Positions 17,447 to 27,499 of a stretch of 64,000 nt of DNA are shown piece by piece. The number at the start of each line of letters is the position of its first letter. Position 1 is the stretch's first letter. The DNA is from G963662265 sp963668545 (GTDB taxonomy: Bacteria; Spirochaetota; Spirochaetia; CADAEX01): NCBI GenBank assembly GCA_963668545.1, contig OY764868.1:2046001-2110000 (forward strand). The letters are read 5' to 3'. The notes beneath the pieces are model-generated. The model was not told where the DNA came from and ran no database searches. It saw only the letters and a program-made list of their open reading frames with translations. A program made the translations under genes and the position numbers.

Positions 17447-18277
17447 CTATTCAACAGATATATATTTTTCTGCAATTTTCTGGATAACCCCTTTTTCCTG
17501 TAGTCCCAGAATTATTTCATTGATTTCATTCTTTATAATCTTTCTCGGGGAATTCCTGGAAAAAGCCATGTGATAATTAAAAACAGATACAGGTTTTTCT
17601 GCTTTCCTGATATTTTTTTTAAATTCATTATTAATCCTGAATAATTCCGAAGCTGTTGACTGGTTCATAATAACCAGATCAACTCTGCCGGCATTCAGTT
17701 TTTGAAAATTCTGCAGATTCGATGTTACTTCATCAATATCAAGATTATACTCATTTACTGCTCTTGAAAAATCATCACTGTAATTTGTACCTCTTGTAAT
17801 GCCAATTTTATAATTCTTGAAATCAATATAACTGTTCCAGTTAAAATTACTTATTTTTGCTGATGAATAATAAACCATTTTCTTATCCTCAAAAAGAGGT
17901 ACAGAATAATCAAGATATTTTTCACGTTCTTTACATTTGCTGATAACAGAGACAACATCATATTCACCTGTTTTAAGATAACTCAGCATCCTCTTTTGAG
18001 GGAACAGATCCATATTTATCCGGATATCTGTAGATGAGAATATTTCAGTCATAAGCTCAAATGCAAGACCTGTTTCAGCTTTACCGCTTTTTTCATAAGT
18101 AAAAGGTGGCCATGAAGCTTCTTCAGCTATTCTTATAATCTTAATATCATCAGAAATATTCTGTGAAGATAAACCTGTATTGAGAAAAACCACCATAAAT
18201 ACAAATAAAAAAGATATTGTTTTACTGTTTAAATTTATTGATGTCACTGAAACAATTATATATCTTTTCTTTTTCAT
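17447..18277 (-). CDS. Periplasmic amino-acid-type solute-binding protein (SBP_bac_3), orphan
   Basis: 276 residues. An N-terminal signal segment (roughly residues 17-38) is followed by IIRIAEEASWPPFTYEKSGKAETGLAFELM, the opening of family 3 solute-binding proteins, then PQKRMLSYLKTGEYDVVS and KISNFNWNSYIDFKNYKIGITRGTNYSDDF, the second-lobe start. These proteins deliver small ligands to ABC permeases or to sensor domains. No permease or ATPase gene is adjacent, so the partner is elsewhere, or it may act as a free receptor. The ligand cannot be read from the sequence. Confidence 0.8.
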   Translation of the reverse strand: MKKKRYIIVSVTSINLNSKTISFLFVFMVVFLNTGLSSQNISDDIKIIRIAEEASWPPFTYEKSGKAETGLAFELMTEIFSSTDIRINMDLFPQKRMLSYLKTGEYDVVSVISKCKEREKYLDYSVPLFEDKKMVYYSSAKISNFNWNSYIDFKNYKIGITRGTNYSDDFSRAVNEYNLDIDEVTSNLQNFQKLNAGRVDLVIMNQSTASELFRINNEFKKNIRKAEKPVSVFNYHMAFSRNSPRKIIKNEINEIILGLQEKGVIQKIAEKYISVE

Positions 18278-18310
18278 TTAAAAGATTCTTAAACATTGAT
18301 TTTTTCTTTT

Positions 18311-19291
18311 TCAGTTTACTGCAGAATACCCGCCCTTGCCTGTAAGATAATTAACAGCAGACTGGGCGCACTTTCTCTGAAGGTCAGCCTGTGATTCAGC
18401 AGAAAACCAGGCAGCATGGTCTGTCAAAACAACATTATCAAGCTTCAGAAGTTCACTTCCCTCTTCAGGGGGTTCTTTTTCATATACATCCAGAGCTGCC
18501 CCCGCAAGTTTACCGGAGATCAGGGCTTCAACTAGAGCAGTTGTGTCTATTACCCCGCCCCTGGAAGCATTAATAAGAATAGCGCCAGTTTTAACCTTAT
18601 CCAGCGAATCGCTGTTTATCATATGGGAAGTTGCCTCGTTAAGTGGAACATTGAGACTGATAAAATCTGATTCAGCAAGAAGCCCATCAAGTGATGTGAA
18701 TACAGAATCAGTTCCGTCTGTCGAATGGGTATCAATAAGGTCTTTTTTCCTGTCGGCATTACGATCATGTATAAGAATCCTTGAAAATCCGAGTCCTGCA
18801 ATCTTGCGGTGAAGAGCCTGTCCTGTTTTACCGTACCCGATTATTCCGAAGACTTTACCGGATATCCGTCCTGCCCTGACTCCCCCCCTGATATTCCACT
18901 GTCCCTTACGGATAAGCCTGTCTCTTACAGCTACATTTCTTATACAGCTGAAAAAGAGGGCAAGAATATGCTCAGATACCTCTTCTGTGCAGTATTCAGG
19001 AACATTAAGCACCTTGATCCCTTTTTCTGAGGCATATTCAGCATCTACATTGTCAAAACCAATACCGTACCTGCAGACAACTCTGCACCTGTCAAGTTTA
19101 TCAAGGAAAGCCCTGTCCATCCTGTATAGATTTACCAGAATTGCATCAGCATTCCCGCATTCTCTTTCTATATATAAAGTATCACTGTATGACCTGATTT
19201 CTGTGACATCACAGTCAAGAGACTTAAGAACATCCAGTTCAATTTTGTGGTCATCATACCTGTCTTCAAGAATTACAATTTTATATTTCAT
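18311..19291 (-). CDS. D-isomer-specific 2-hydroxyacid dehydrogenase (CtBP-like)
   Basis: 326 residues. The NAD-binding Rossmann motif GIIGYGKTGQALHRKIAGLG is present, as are the catalytic Arg region INASRGGVIDTTALVEAL, the Glu in DVYEKEPPEEGSELLKLDNVVLTDH, and the His-Ala catalytic end DHAAWFSAES. The overall pattern is closest to the C-terminal-binding-protein branch of the family. It reduces 2-keto acids or oxidises D-2-hydroxy acids with NAD(H); the substrate is unknown. It lies just upstream of the solute-binding protein gene on the same strand and may be co-transcribed with it. Confidence 0.88.
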   Translation of the reverse strand: MKYKIVILEDRYDDHKIELDVLKSLDCDVTEIRSYSDTLYIERECGNADAILVNLYRMDRAFLDKLDRCRVVCRYGIGFDNVDAEYASEKGIKVLNVPEYCTEEVSEHILALFFSCIRNVAVRDRLIRKGQWNIRGGVRAGRISGKVFGIIGYGKTGQALHRKIAGLGFSRILIHDRNADRKKDLIDTHSTDGTDSVFTSLDGLLAESDFISLNVPLNEATSHMINSDSLDKVKTGAILINASRGGVIDTTALVEALISGKLAGAALDVYEKEPPEEGSELLKLDNVVLTDHAAWFSAESQADLQRKCAQSAVNYLTGKGGYSAVN

Positions 19292-19361
19292 AGGGAAAAA
19301 GATTAAATCATCATCTCCATATTTTCAAGCATGATTTCTTATTTGTATCTGAAAAACCGGG

Positions 19362-20588
19362 CTAAAACAGCTGCTCGAAAACATAGAGGTAATTATTGTC
19401 AGTCCCGAATATCAGCCATCTGCCGGAAATTACAGGAGAGCCGAGTATTTCCCCGTCAATCTCTGTACTCCAGGCAACTTTGCCGTCTGCTGCATTTACA
19501 GCAGCAAGAACAGGTGCTCTGTCATTGTAAAGATCACCCCTCAGACCGATATAGATCCGGTTGCTTCCTATACATGGAGCAGACGAGACAGGAGAATCAA
19601 AGACTGTTTCCCAGGTCCTATGACCATCCTCAACCCTGAATGATTTAAGTGTCCTGTCACCGGGGGCATAGATCACATTACCTTTCCAAACAGCAGGAGC
19701 CATGTAATCAAGAAGATTTATATTTTCCCAGAATATATCTTCAGAACTCATTTCCATATATGAATCAAAATCTGAAAAATCACCCTGCTCCCATATGACA
19801 TAACCGGTATCAATATCTAGAGCCAGGTACTTGAAAACCATATAGTTTTCATAGAGTCCGCAGGCGGAAAAAAGCACCATGTTATCTGAAACAGAAGGAA
19901 ATGAATACCACGAAAGGCTGTCCTCTGCGGTGGGAAACAGCCACTTGAATCTTTTTTCCCTTATGCTGTATGCGCCGAGGCTGTATGGTTCCTCGGCAGG
20001 GCCCGGCATGAAAAGGACAAGATCATTATATACCTGGAAACTGTTATACTGCCACATGTAGTTGGGAACTGTATCAAGCTCCTTTCCGTCACGTGAGAGA
20101 AAATGGGTAGCACCTGTATCAGTTGTCAGTATGATATAGTCGTTATAACCGATTATGGTTGAATTGACAGGGAAATAGGTATTGAAGCGCCAGACCTCAT
20201 TTCCGTTTTTAATATCAGCAGCATAGACAAATCCGTCAGCAGAACCGAAATAAACCTTTTCCCCGTCAACATATGGAACTGAATTGACAGGAGCTCCTGT
20301 TTTAAACACCCATTTCATATATCCTGACTCTATATCAAGGGCATAGAAGTTGCTGTCTGATGATCCGAAAAAGAGTGTGTTCCTGTAAACTACAGGAGGA
20401 TTGAAATGGCGTTCTCTTGCATCACCCTCCTGATATTTGAGTTTCCACTTGATACCGATCGGTGGAATAAATTTTTCGGGATAGTTACCCTTTCCCCCTT
20501 CCCCTCTGTATACTATCCTGTTGCGGCTTTCGCTGCATGACATGATGAGAATACTGAGGAATAACAGAAGATAAACTGCTTTTTTCAT
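19362..20588 (-). CDS. PQQ-type beta-propeller lipoprotein
   Basis: 408 residues, lipoprotein signal with lipobox IMSC (Cys about 18). The body holds repeated blades with the PQQ-like signature such as LFFGSSDSNFYALDIESGYMKWVFKTGAPV, KVYFGSADGFVYAADIKNGNEVWRF and RIYIGLRGDLYNDRAPVLAAVNAADGKVAW: at least five repeats of (I/V)-x-x-G-x-x-(D/N)-x-x-(L/V)-Y-A-x-(D/N)-x-x-x-G-x-x-x-W. Such proteins act as scaffolds in the periplasm, for example BamB. It is the last gene of the MoxR-DUF58-transglutaminase operon; its ATG overlaps the transglutaminase stop by one base. Confidence 0.85.
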   Translation of the reverse strand: MKKAVYLLLFLSILIMSCSESRNRIVYRGEGGKGNYPEKFIPPIGIKWKLKYQEGDARERHFNPPVVYRNTLFFGSSDSNFYALDIESGYMKWVFKTGAPVNSVPYVDGEKVYFGSADGFVYAADIKNGNEVWRFNTYFPVNSTIIGYNDYIILTTDTGATHFLSRDGKELDTVPNYMWQYNSFQVYNDLVLFMPGPAEEPYSLGAYSIREKRFKWLFPTAEDSLSWYSFPSVSDNMVLFSACGLYENYMVFKYLALDIDTGYVIWEQGDFSDFDSYMEMSSEDIFWENINLLDYMAPAVWKGNVIYAPGDRTLKSFRVEDGHRTWETVFDSPVSSAPCIGSNRIYIGLRGDLYNDRAPVLAAVNAADGKVAWSTEIDGEILGSPVISGRWLIFGTDNNYLYVFEQLF

Positions 20589-22792
20589 CAGTAGAAAACC
20601 CCTCTCAGGCTTATCAGAGAAACTGCCTTTTCAGTTATTCCGGAATCTTTAAAGCTTTTGTTCAGCCTTTTATAGTATTTATCAAAATCTTCCAAGATAT
20701 TCTCATATTCCCCTTCCCCGTAATTCTCCCTGTAAAGGATCTCAGTCAGAATTCCTGAAAGCTTCCTGAAATCACTGTTCCTTGTTTTTTCATTTATTTC
20801 CTCAGAAATATCTTTTCTCACAGCAAGAACACTGTACTCGGAAGGAGTCAGATATTTCATTTTGACCGGGTACCCCGCTGAAAAATATTTCAGAAGAAGA
20901 TATCTGTATCTCCTTACAGCATGATCTCTCATGTTTTTTCCCCTGCTCCGGGAAAGATAAACCAGTTTTGAAAACTTATAAATATATAAAATAATGATAA
21001 AAATCACGATGGATGCTGCAAGAAGCCTTAAAACTACCAGCAGTCCGTTTATATAGTTTTTCTTTTCCCCTGTATCAACAGTCCGGATAATCGGGACAAC
21101 AACCTGGGCATCATTCATATTGAGTCCTGCAGGGGGAATTGCAGAACCTGTTGTTTCAAAATCAATCCATCCGTACCCTGAAAGGTAAAACTGCACCCAG
21201 GCATGTTTATGGGCTGTTGTAACAAGAAGAAGCTCATCTGCGGTATATTCTTTAAGCACATCAATATTTTTCCGGAGTTCCAGTATTCCCTTTACATGTG
21301 AAGGGGTCTGAAGGTTTCTGGAAGCAAGATAACCGCGTACAACTCTGGAGGGTATACCGGCAAGCCTTCCCAGAATAGCTGCTGTGTTTGCAAATTCAGT
21401 ACAATCACCGGTAAGGCTTCCTGAAAGGAATTTTGAGAGCTTTTCAACAGATGTATTTTCATCATACCCTATCTCATACTGGTGTTTTTCAAAACTCCGC
21501 AATATCTTTTCTATCCTCTTTCCGGGAGGAAGATCATCAATATTCATTGATGCAATATAGGAAAGAAAAATATCACGGAATTCAGGATCAAGATCTGAAT
21601 AAAGATAACCTGAAAGTTTATTCTTTTCATCAGGCATCAGCTCCCATCCGTCAGGGACTCTGTCAGCATTGTATGCGGAAATGAATGAAGATACTTTATA
21701 GGAATAACTGAAAGGGCTTACCGAGGAATCATATACTGTCGGTTCAATCATGAAAGGAAGATAAGGAACAGATCTTTCAGGTATTGCAGAAAGATAGAAT
21801 GCACTAACTATATCCCTTCCTGAATCATACGGGAATTCAGGATTCAGCCAGTTTTCGATAAAACGCTCATTTTTGAGTCTGTTAAGAGACTCGTCATCTG
21901 AAAAGAGGAATCCCTTCACAGGATCAAAACGGTCAAGATATTCCCATGCGGAATACAGTTCCCCTTTTCCTGAAGCAACAACCATGACAGCATACTGCCT
22001 GTTTCCGCTCCCCCCCCTGCGGCTTCTGTTTCCCCACCTGTCTGCCGGGACCCCCTTGAGGTCGCCATCTTCATCCATTTCACCGATCCCGGAGCCGCCG
22101 GGAATTGCCTTTTCATTGCTGAAATTAAGTATAAAATCAAGCGTTCTTGAACCGTCAGGCAGGAAGAAAAAAACTGCACAAGCGAATACAGTAAAGAAAA
22201 GAAAGAGAAAAATATATTCCCTTCTGAAATCAGATATCTCTCTTCCCCTTGAAGATATTGTCTTTTGCTCCCTTATTTCCCTGTAATAATAAAAAGATAC
22301 AGTAAACCACGATATAAGCAGAAGGATAAAGTATAATGAGGAAATATAACTGTAAAGGCGGTTCTCTGAACTCAGTGAACTTGAAAATCCGATAAGCCTT
22401 GAATAAACAAGAAAATAGAAAAGCGCTTCCAGAAATGAAAGGAACACTGCCTTGAACCTGAACAGAAAATAGGTGGTAAAAAATGCCGCAGCTGACAAGG
22501 TAATGGAGAATGACAGGTATGAAGCATATGATGGTTTTATCAGGAGAACAAGAGGTATAACTGCAGATGCTGTAATTCTTATTCTGTCAATCTTTTCAGG
22601 GCTGAAAAAACCTGCCTGAAATATCTTTTTCCCGGATAACATGAAAGCAATATAGATTTCAGCCGGTACTGCAACAAAACAGATATAAAACATCGGGAAA
22701 TCATACATTACCGCTACAGATGGATTTAAGTATGGAGAAAGAAGGAGAGAAAAATATATCAGATATCGTATAAAAAGAAGCGATCGTCTCAT
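20588..22792 (-). CDS. TgpA-like transglutaminase domain membrane protein
   Basis: 734 residues. About six N-terminal transmembrane helices (first 210 residues) are followed by an extracytoplasmic region with a transglutaminase-like domain: catalytic Cys in SLTGDCTEFANTAAILGRLAGIP (about 462), His in AHKHAWVQFY (about 531) and Asp in GWIDFETTGS (about 541). A further membrane helix lies near 590. The C-terminal part is cytoplasmic with a DUF4129-like character. TgpA/DUF3488 proteins occur with DUF58 and MoxR proteins and may handle protein crosslinks or peptidase activity. It overlaps the upstream gene by four bases and the downstream by one. Confidence 0.9.
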   Translation of the reverse strand: MRRSLLFIRYLIYFSLLLSPYLNPSVAVMYDFPMFYICFVAVPAEIYIAFMLSGKKIFQAGFFSPEKIDRIRITASAVIPLVLLIKPSYASYLSFSITLSAAAFFTTYFLFRFKAVFLSFLEALFYFLVYSRLIGFSSSLSSENRLYSYISSLYFILLLISWFTVSFYYYREIREQKTISSRGREISDFRREYIFLFLFFTVFACAVFFFLPDGSRTLDFILNFSNEKAIPGGSGIGEMDEDGDLKGVPADRWGNRSRRGGSGNRQYAVMVVASGKGELYSAWEYLDRFDPVKGFLFSDDESLNRLKNERFIENWLNPEFPYDSGRDIVSAFYLSAIPERSVPYLPFMIEPTVYDSSVSPFSYSYKVSSFISAYNADRVPDGWELMPDEKNKLSGYLYSDLDPEFRDIFLSYIASMNIDDLPPGKRIEKILRSFEKHQYEIGYDENTSVEKLSKFLSGSLTGDCTEFANTAAILGRLAGIPSRVVRGYLASRNLQTPSHVKGILELRKNIDVLKEYTADELLLVTTAHKHAWVQFYLSGYGWIDFETTGSAIPPAGLNMNDAQVVVPIIRTVDTGEKKNYINGLLVVLRLLAASIVIFIIILYIYKFSKLVYLSRSRGKNMRDHAVRRYRYLLLKYFSAGYPVKMKYLTPSEYSVLAVRKDISEEINEKTRNSDFRKLSGILTEILYRENYGEGEYENILEDFDKYYKRLNKSFKDSGITEKAVSLISLRGVFY

Positions 22793-24123
22793 ATAGTATT
22801 ACTTGCCCTTCTCTTATTCCTGCGGGACTTTACCCGGTATGTATCTGTGACTATATCCACAGCCCTGGTATCAGCATCAGGAATTTCAGCAGAAGATTCT
22901 GTAACTGATGTGCTGTAAAATCTTCTCATAGATGTGATGAATTTCAGTCCCGGGAAAATTCCTTCACCCGGACTGTCAAAGCCACTTCCGTCAATCATAT
23001 ACCTGTTTTCTTCATCTCTTTTCATATCAGGATTTTCCGGCTTGATAATCCTGGGATAAAAGAAACAGAATCCTGAAGAGTTTATGAAAAAGGGTTCAAG
23101 ATCCTCAATCATTTCCGGTTTTTCACAGAACACAGCAAAAGGACCTTCTGACTCACTGAATATTTTTTCAAAATCATTCCTTATTTCCTGGAGAGAGAGT
23201 TCCCTGTTTACAGCATTCAGGCCATTAATATCAGCAACATTAATATTTTTGCTGTTAATAAATACGCTGAATTTATAATTCTCAGCTGTCAGGAGGGAAT
23301 TAAGATAAAACCTGAAATATTCCCTGAAAAAACGGAACACCAGGAATCCCTGATAAACACTTTCCCCGAAAAGATCAGGATCGCTGCAGTAGACAATATT
23401 AATCTGTTTTACTTCATTGTCATTTCCGGGAGCAATCCTGGTGAATATTGTATTTGATTTACTGCTGGCTTTCCAGTTGATATCCCGGGACCTGTCACCC
23501 CTTATATATTCTCTCATAAGTATTTTTTCAAAATCGTTTTCATCAGGTTTTTTGTTTTTCACAAAACTGCTCATGGAATCTTTTATATTTCTCACAGCAT
23601 TGTCAGGAAGACCCGGGATTACAGGGATAGATATTATTTCCTTTCCGGCGCAGGGGATTCTCATCAGCCCGAAAATATCCTCAAGGCAGTATATCGACTC
23701 TGCATCAATAATACCCGGAGTTTTCAGGCGGAAACCAGATTCAATAATACCTGACCTGTCTGAAATAAACCTTCTGAAGTAGCGGAAACTCTTTCCTGTT
23801 ACATGGAAATATCCTTTAATAACTGCTGAATAGCGGAAGAAAACAGGGGGGGGCTGTTCAAAAGCAATAACAATGCTGTTTCCGGAAACAGAGGAAGAAG
23901 AAATCTCCCCCTTTATTTTTACAGTAATATTATTATGCCTGTATCTACCTGAAAAATAAAATAAAACAGAAGCTATAATAAAAAGGATCAGAAAAAAAAC
24001 TGAAGAAATAAAGATGCTCTGATAATCAGAATCAGCATAACCTTTCCCGAAAACAAACAGTACAGTTGAAACTGCAGCAGTTCCGGGAAGTGTAAGCGGA
24101 TAATGTTTCAGTATTTTTCTCAT
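22789..24123 (-). CDS. DUF58 domain protein (MoxR-associated)
   Basis: 444 residues. Two hydrophobic segments at the N-terminus (about 10-55) anchor it. The DUF58 signature EYIRGDRSRDINWKASSK is centred near residue 210, usually REYxxGDxxRxIxWxxSAR. The remaining C-terminal half probably has the von Willebrand A-like fold typical of the family. It lies between the MoxR ATPase and the TgpA-like gene with four-base ATGA overlaps at both ends, giving tight translational coupling. MoxR-DUF58-TgpA sets are thought to act in assembly or maturation of envelope proteins. Confidence 0.88.
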   Translation of the reverse strand: MRKILKHYPLTLPGTAAVSTVLFVFGKGYADSDYQSIFISSVFFLILFIIASVLFYFSGRYRHNNITVKIKGEISSSSVSGNSIVIAFEQPPPVFFRYSAVIKGYFHVTGKSFRYFRRFISDRSGIIESGFRLKTPGIIDAESIYCLEDIFGLMRIPCAGKEIISIPVIPGLPDNAVRNIKDSMSSFVKNKKPDENDFEKILMREYIRGDRSRDINWKASSKSNTIFTRIAPGNDNEVKQINIVYCSDPDLFGESVYQGFLVFRFFREYFRFYLNSLLTAENYKFSVFINSKNINVADINGLNAVNRELSLQEIRNDFEKIFSESEGPFAVFCEKPEMIEDLEPFFINSSGFCFFYPRIIKPENPDMKRDEENRYMIDGSGFDSPGEGIFPGLKFITSMRRFYSTSVTESSAEIPDADTRAVDIVTDTYRVKSRRNKRRASNTI

Positions 24124-25124
24124 ATTTCAATTTTTACTGTTTCCAGTATATCAGACAGGACATCCTCTGTTTTTACGGAATTCTCATGCATCACTATCCT
24201 GTGGCTTATTGTCGGAATAAAAAGTTCCTTGACAGTATCAGGTGTAACATAATTTTCCCCTCTGAGAAGTGAAAGTGATCTTGCAAGCCTTGACAGTTTG
24301 ACACCTGCCCTGGGGCTTGCTCCCTGTTTGATGAATGGATTGTCCCTGGTAAGCCTTACACAGCTGACAATATATCTTATAAGATCCTCGTGGATTGTTA
24401 CATGATCAACCATCTCCTGCCATGAGATAAGTTCATCCGCTGTTGTTACAGGTTTCAGATTATCCCACCCGTCGCTTCTGCCATGCTGCCTGACAATACC
24501 GCATTCATCAGCGCTGTCCGGTATTCCCATGGAAATTTTGATCATGAACCGGTCCAGCTGTGGAGCGGGAAGAGGAAAAAGATGGGCCCCTTCAAGGTTC
24601 ATTGTTGCAATTATGAAAAAAGGTGAAGGCAGATCGAATGTTTTACCTTCAATTGTCACTTTCTGCTCTTCCATCGCCTGGAAAAAAGATCCCTGTGTTT
24701 TAGGAGTCAGAAGGTTGATTTCATCACACAGAACGAAATTTGAAAAAATCGGCCCCTTGTTGAAAATGAAATCATCATCCCCGATACTTTCCTTTGTCAG
24801 GTCAATCCGGCTGAAGCCTATAATATCCTGGGGTAGAAGGTCTACTGTACACTGGATTCTGCTGAAAGGTTCAACATCAATCTGTCCGGAGGTCTTCTTT
24901 CTTTTTCTGTTTTCAATTGAACCGGCAAGGGCTCTTGCCAGGGAGGTTTTACCGACACCATGGGTATCTGCAAGAATTACATGCCCTCCGGCAATTTTCG
25001 AGGCGAGAATATACTCAAGTTTTTTTCTTTCAACAAAGATTACTTTTTTAATATTATCTATTAGAGATGCGACCTTGATGCTTACTGCTTCAGCATCAAC
25101 TGCAGCTGTTTTTTTATCTTCCAT
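24120..25124 (-). CDS. MoxR-family AAA ATPase
   Basis: About 334 residues from ATG 25124. Walker A DTHGVGKTSLARALAG (around 53-68), Walker B LCDEINLLTPKTQG (around 130) in the usual MoxR form, EEQKVTIEGKTFDLPSPFFIIATMN (sensor 1), and the ASPRAGVKLSRLARSLSLL sensor-2 segment. MoxR ATPases are chaperone-like partners of DUF58/VWA proteins. An in-frame TTG lies 36 bases upstream of the ATG with no better ribosome site, so the ATG is chosen. First gene of the four-gene operon, divergent from the sensor kinase gene with a short shared promoter region of under 100 bases. Confidence 0.92.
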   Translation of the reverse strand: MEDKKTAAVDAEAVSIKVASLIDNIKKVIFVERKKLEYILASKIAGGHVILADTHGVGKTSLARALAGSIENRKRKKTSGQIDVEPFSRIQCTVDLLPQDIIGFSRIDLTKESIGDDDFIFNKGPIFSNFVLCDEINLLTPKTQGSFFQAMEEQKVTIEGKTFDLPSPFFIIATMNLEGAHLFPLPAPQLDRFMIKISMGIPDSADECGIVRQHGRSDGWDNLKPVTTADELISWQEMVDHVTIHEDLIRYIVSCVRLTRDNPFIKQGASPRAGVKLSRLARSLSLLRGENYVTPDTVKELFIPTISHRIVMHENSVKTEDVLSDILETVKIEI

Positions 25125-25216
25125 AAAATAAAGATTATACAAAAATGGCAAACAAATCAATCTTGATTTTTTTATGCCGAATTTACAGATTCTATTGTAT
25201 AATTCAGTGACTTTTT

Positions 25217-26812
25217 ATGGAAAAAATTATCCCGAATCCGCCGAGTGACATAAAAACCAAAATAACACTTCTGGCAACAAGTGTTGTATTCGTCTCGCTT
25301 CTCCTTGTAGCGCTTCTGCTCGGGCAGTTTTCCTTTGTGAAAGTGGAATCCCTGCTCGACAAGCATATTATGGATATTGCAAGAACAGTAGCACAGATAC
25401 CGACTATCCAGAAAAGGGTTGGTACTGACTCGGGATACAGATATATCCAGCCTATTGCAAACAGTATTCGTGAAGAGACCAATGCGGAATATATAATTGT
25501 TTTCTCGCTGGGAGGGATAATGTGCTCAGCTCCCAACGGGGAGGATATCGGGAAAAAACTGAAAGGGTGGGACTGGGAAGAGTCTCTCAGGGGAAAAAAA
25601 TACATAATAAAAACTTCAAGCAGTTCAGGGCCTATCCTCAGGGCTTTTATACCGATATACAACAATAACCAGCAGGTCGGAGCAGTCCTTGTAGGTATGC
25701 TTCTAAAGAATGTAAATGACCTTTCTGGCGAAATAAGGTTCAGTATTATTGCTGTAACAATTGTAGGCCTTCTTATCGGAATGATAGGATCATCCATTCT
25801 TGCAGACAGCATAAAAACCACCATGTTTAATCTTGAGCCCTATGAAATTGCCACCTTTTTCAAGGAATTCGAGGCAGTACTTGAATCGGTAAGAGAAGCT
25901 ATAATTGCGATAGACAGGGAAGGAAAGGTAACAATTGTAAATAACGAAGCAAGAAGAATGCTCAATATCAACACCAGTGTAAGGGGAATTAAAATCCAGG
26001 ATCTGATTACAGATTCAAGACTTCCTGAAGTGCTTGAATCCGGAGAACCCCAGTTCGACCATGAACAGAATATCGGGAACAACAGGGTTCTCTGCAACAA
26101 GATGCCAATCAAATTCGAAGGTAAAATAATCGGTGCTATTGCCTGTTACAGGGATATTACAGAGATTCTCACCATGGCTGAGGAATTCACAGGAGTAAAG
26201 GAATATCTGGAAGCTCTTCGTGTATCAAATCATGAGTTTTCAAACAAACTTCATACAATTTCAGGACTTATCCAGCTCGGGGATTACAGCAAAGCTCTTG
26301 AATATATATCCGACCAGACTGATATCCATAAAAATGTTGTTTCATTTATTTCAAAAAGAGTCCATTCTTCAGCAGTTGCAGGACTTCTTATCGGAAAAAG
26401 GGGAAAATGTATTGAACTTGGTATTGATTTTACAATTGATAATGATACAAACCTCGGAAAAATCAAAAAAACAGATGCCACCTCCCTTGCAGTTGTTATA
26501 GGAAATCTCCTTGACAATGCCATGACAGCAGTCAATAATAATGATAAAAATAACAAGAAAATATATTTCTCCATGTTTCATGAACTTGATAAAGTGTATA
26601 TAAGTGTTATTGATAACGGCTACGGCATTTCAGAAGAAGTGGCATCAAAGATTTACAACAAGGGCTTTACAACAAAGAAAAACTACAACAGCGGTTACGG
26701 ATTATATCTGATAAAATCAATCGTTGATTCATACCACGGTGAAATTAATTTTGAAAACAACAGAGACGGTTTGACAGAATTTATGATAATACTTCCAATG
26801 AAGGAGGAGTAG
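25217..26812 (+). CDS. Membrane sensor histidine kinase, CitA/DcuS type
   Basis: 531 residues. TM1 near 20-42; an extracytoplasmic PASTA-free sensor domain of the PDC/CitA type with TDSGYRYIQPIANSIREETNAEY; TM2 near 180-200; then a cytoplasmic PAS (about 215-320). The kinase core has SNHEFSNKLHTISGLIQLGDY with the phospho-His at about 339, N-box VIGNLLDNAMTAVNN (about 427), G1 DNGYGISEE (about 467) and GYGLYLIKSIV. The NHEFxNKLHxIxGLxQ motif is diagnostic for the CitA/DcuS/MalK family, which senses dicarboxylates or citrate. It pairs with the regulator immediately downstream; the ligand is not known. Confidence 0.93.
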   Translation: MEKIIPNPPSDIKTKITLLATSVVFVSLLLVALLLGQFSFVKVESLLDKHIMDIARTVAQIPTIQKRVGTDSGYRYIQPIANSIREETNAEYIIVFSLGGIMCSAPNGEDIGKKLKGWDWEESLRGKKYIIKTSSSSGPILRAFIPIYNNNQQVGAVLVGMLLKNVNDLSGEIRFSIIAVTIVGLLIGMIGSSILADSIKTTMFNLEPYEIATFFKEFEAVLESVREAIIAIDREGKVTIVNNEARRMLNINTSVRGIKIQDLITDSRLPEVLESGEPQFDHEQNIGNNRVLCNKMPIKFEGKIIGAIACYRDITEILTMAEEFTGVKEYLEALRVSNHEFSNKLHTISGLIQLGDYSKALEYISDQTDIHKNVVSFISKRVHSSAVAGLLIGKRGKCIELGIDFTIDNDTNLGKIKKTDATSLAVVIGNLLDNAMTAVNNNDKNNKKIYFSMFHELDKVYISVIDNGYGISEEVASKIYNKGFTTKKNYNSGYGLYLIKSIVDSYHGEINFENNRDGLTEFMIILPMKEE

Positions 26813-26816
26813 AACA

Positions 26817-27497
26817 GTGGATATTAAGGTTATGGTAGTTGAAGATGATCCAATGGTTTCAGATATTCACAAGAAATTCATCAATTCCATCGAAGGTTTT
26901 ACCGTATTCGCCATAGCCACAAATGGTCAGGAAGCAATTGGTATTATTGAAAGTGAAAATGTAGACCTTGTAATTCTTGATATTTTTATGCCTGTAATGG
27001 ATGGTATTGAAACAATGAAGCAGATCAGAAGCAAGGGCAAGGATATAGATATCATCCTGATAACTGCTGCTGTGGAAGGTGAAATTGTCAAGAAATGCAT
27101 GAGATTCGGTGCTGTTGACTATATAATCAAACCCTTCAAGTTTGAAAGACTTAACTCTTCCCTTGAAAACTACAGAAAAATGTTTCAGACAAGATTTGAC
27201 TTTCCTGACAAATATGAGCAGAGCGATGTGGATTCACTCTTTATTACAAAAAGAGATATAAATACTTCCTCGGACCTTCCCAAAGGACTTCAGCATTCAA
27301 CTCTTGAAAAAATCATAGAAACAATGAACGAACTTGACTATCCCCCTTCTGCAGATGAGGTGGCAGCCATATGCGGTATATCACGGGTTACAGCAAGAAG
27401 ATACCTTGAATATCTTGTCTATTACGGGCAGGCTGTTATTGAACCCCAGTATCTCAAGATTGGAAGACCTGTAAACAAGTACAGGTACCTAAAATAA
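26817..27497 (+). CDS. Response regulator, CitB/DcuR type
   Basis: 226 residues starting at GTG, chosen because aaggagg sits seven bases upstream inside the end of the kinase gene. Receiver domain with acceptor Asp about 55 in LVILDIFMPVMDG and Lys about 105 in YIIKPFKF. The C-terminal DNA-binding part has ISRVTARRYLEYLVYYGQAVIE with a TARRYLEYL helix, the CitB/DcuR type winged helix. Co-transcribed with the CitA/DcuS-type kinase. The target is probably a transporter or fermentation gene outside this window; nothing nearby is an obvious dicarboxylate gene. Confidence 0.93.
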   Translation: MDIKVMVVEDDPMVSDIHKKFINSIEGFTVFAIATNGQEAIGIIESENVDLVILDIFMPVMDGIETMKQIRSKGKDIDIILITAAVEGEIVKKCMRFGAVDYIIKPFKFERLNSSLENYRKMFQTRFDFPDKYEQSDVDSLFITKRDINTSSDLPKGLQHSTLEKIIETMNELDYPPSADEVAAICGISRVTARRYLEYLVYYGQAVIEPQYLKIGRPVNKYRYLK

Positions 27498-27499
27498 AA

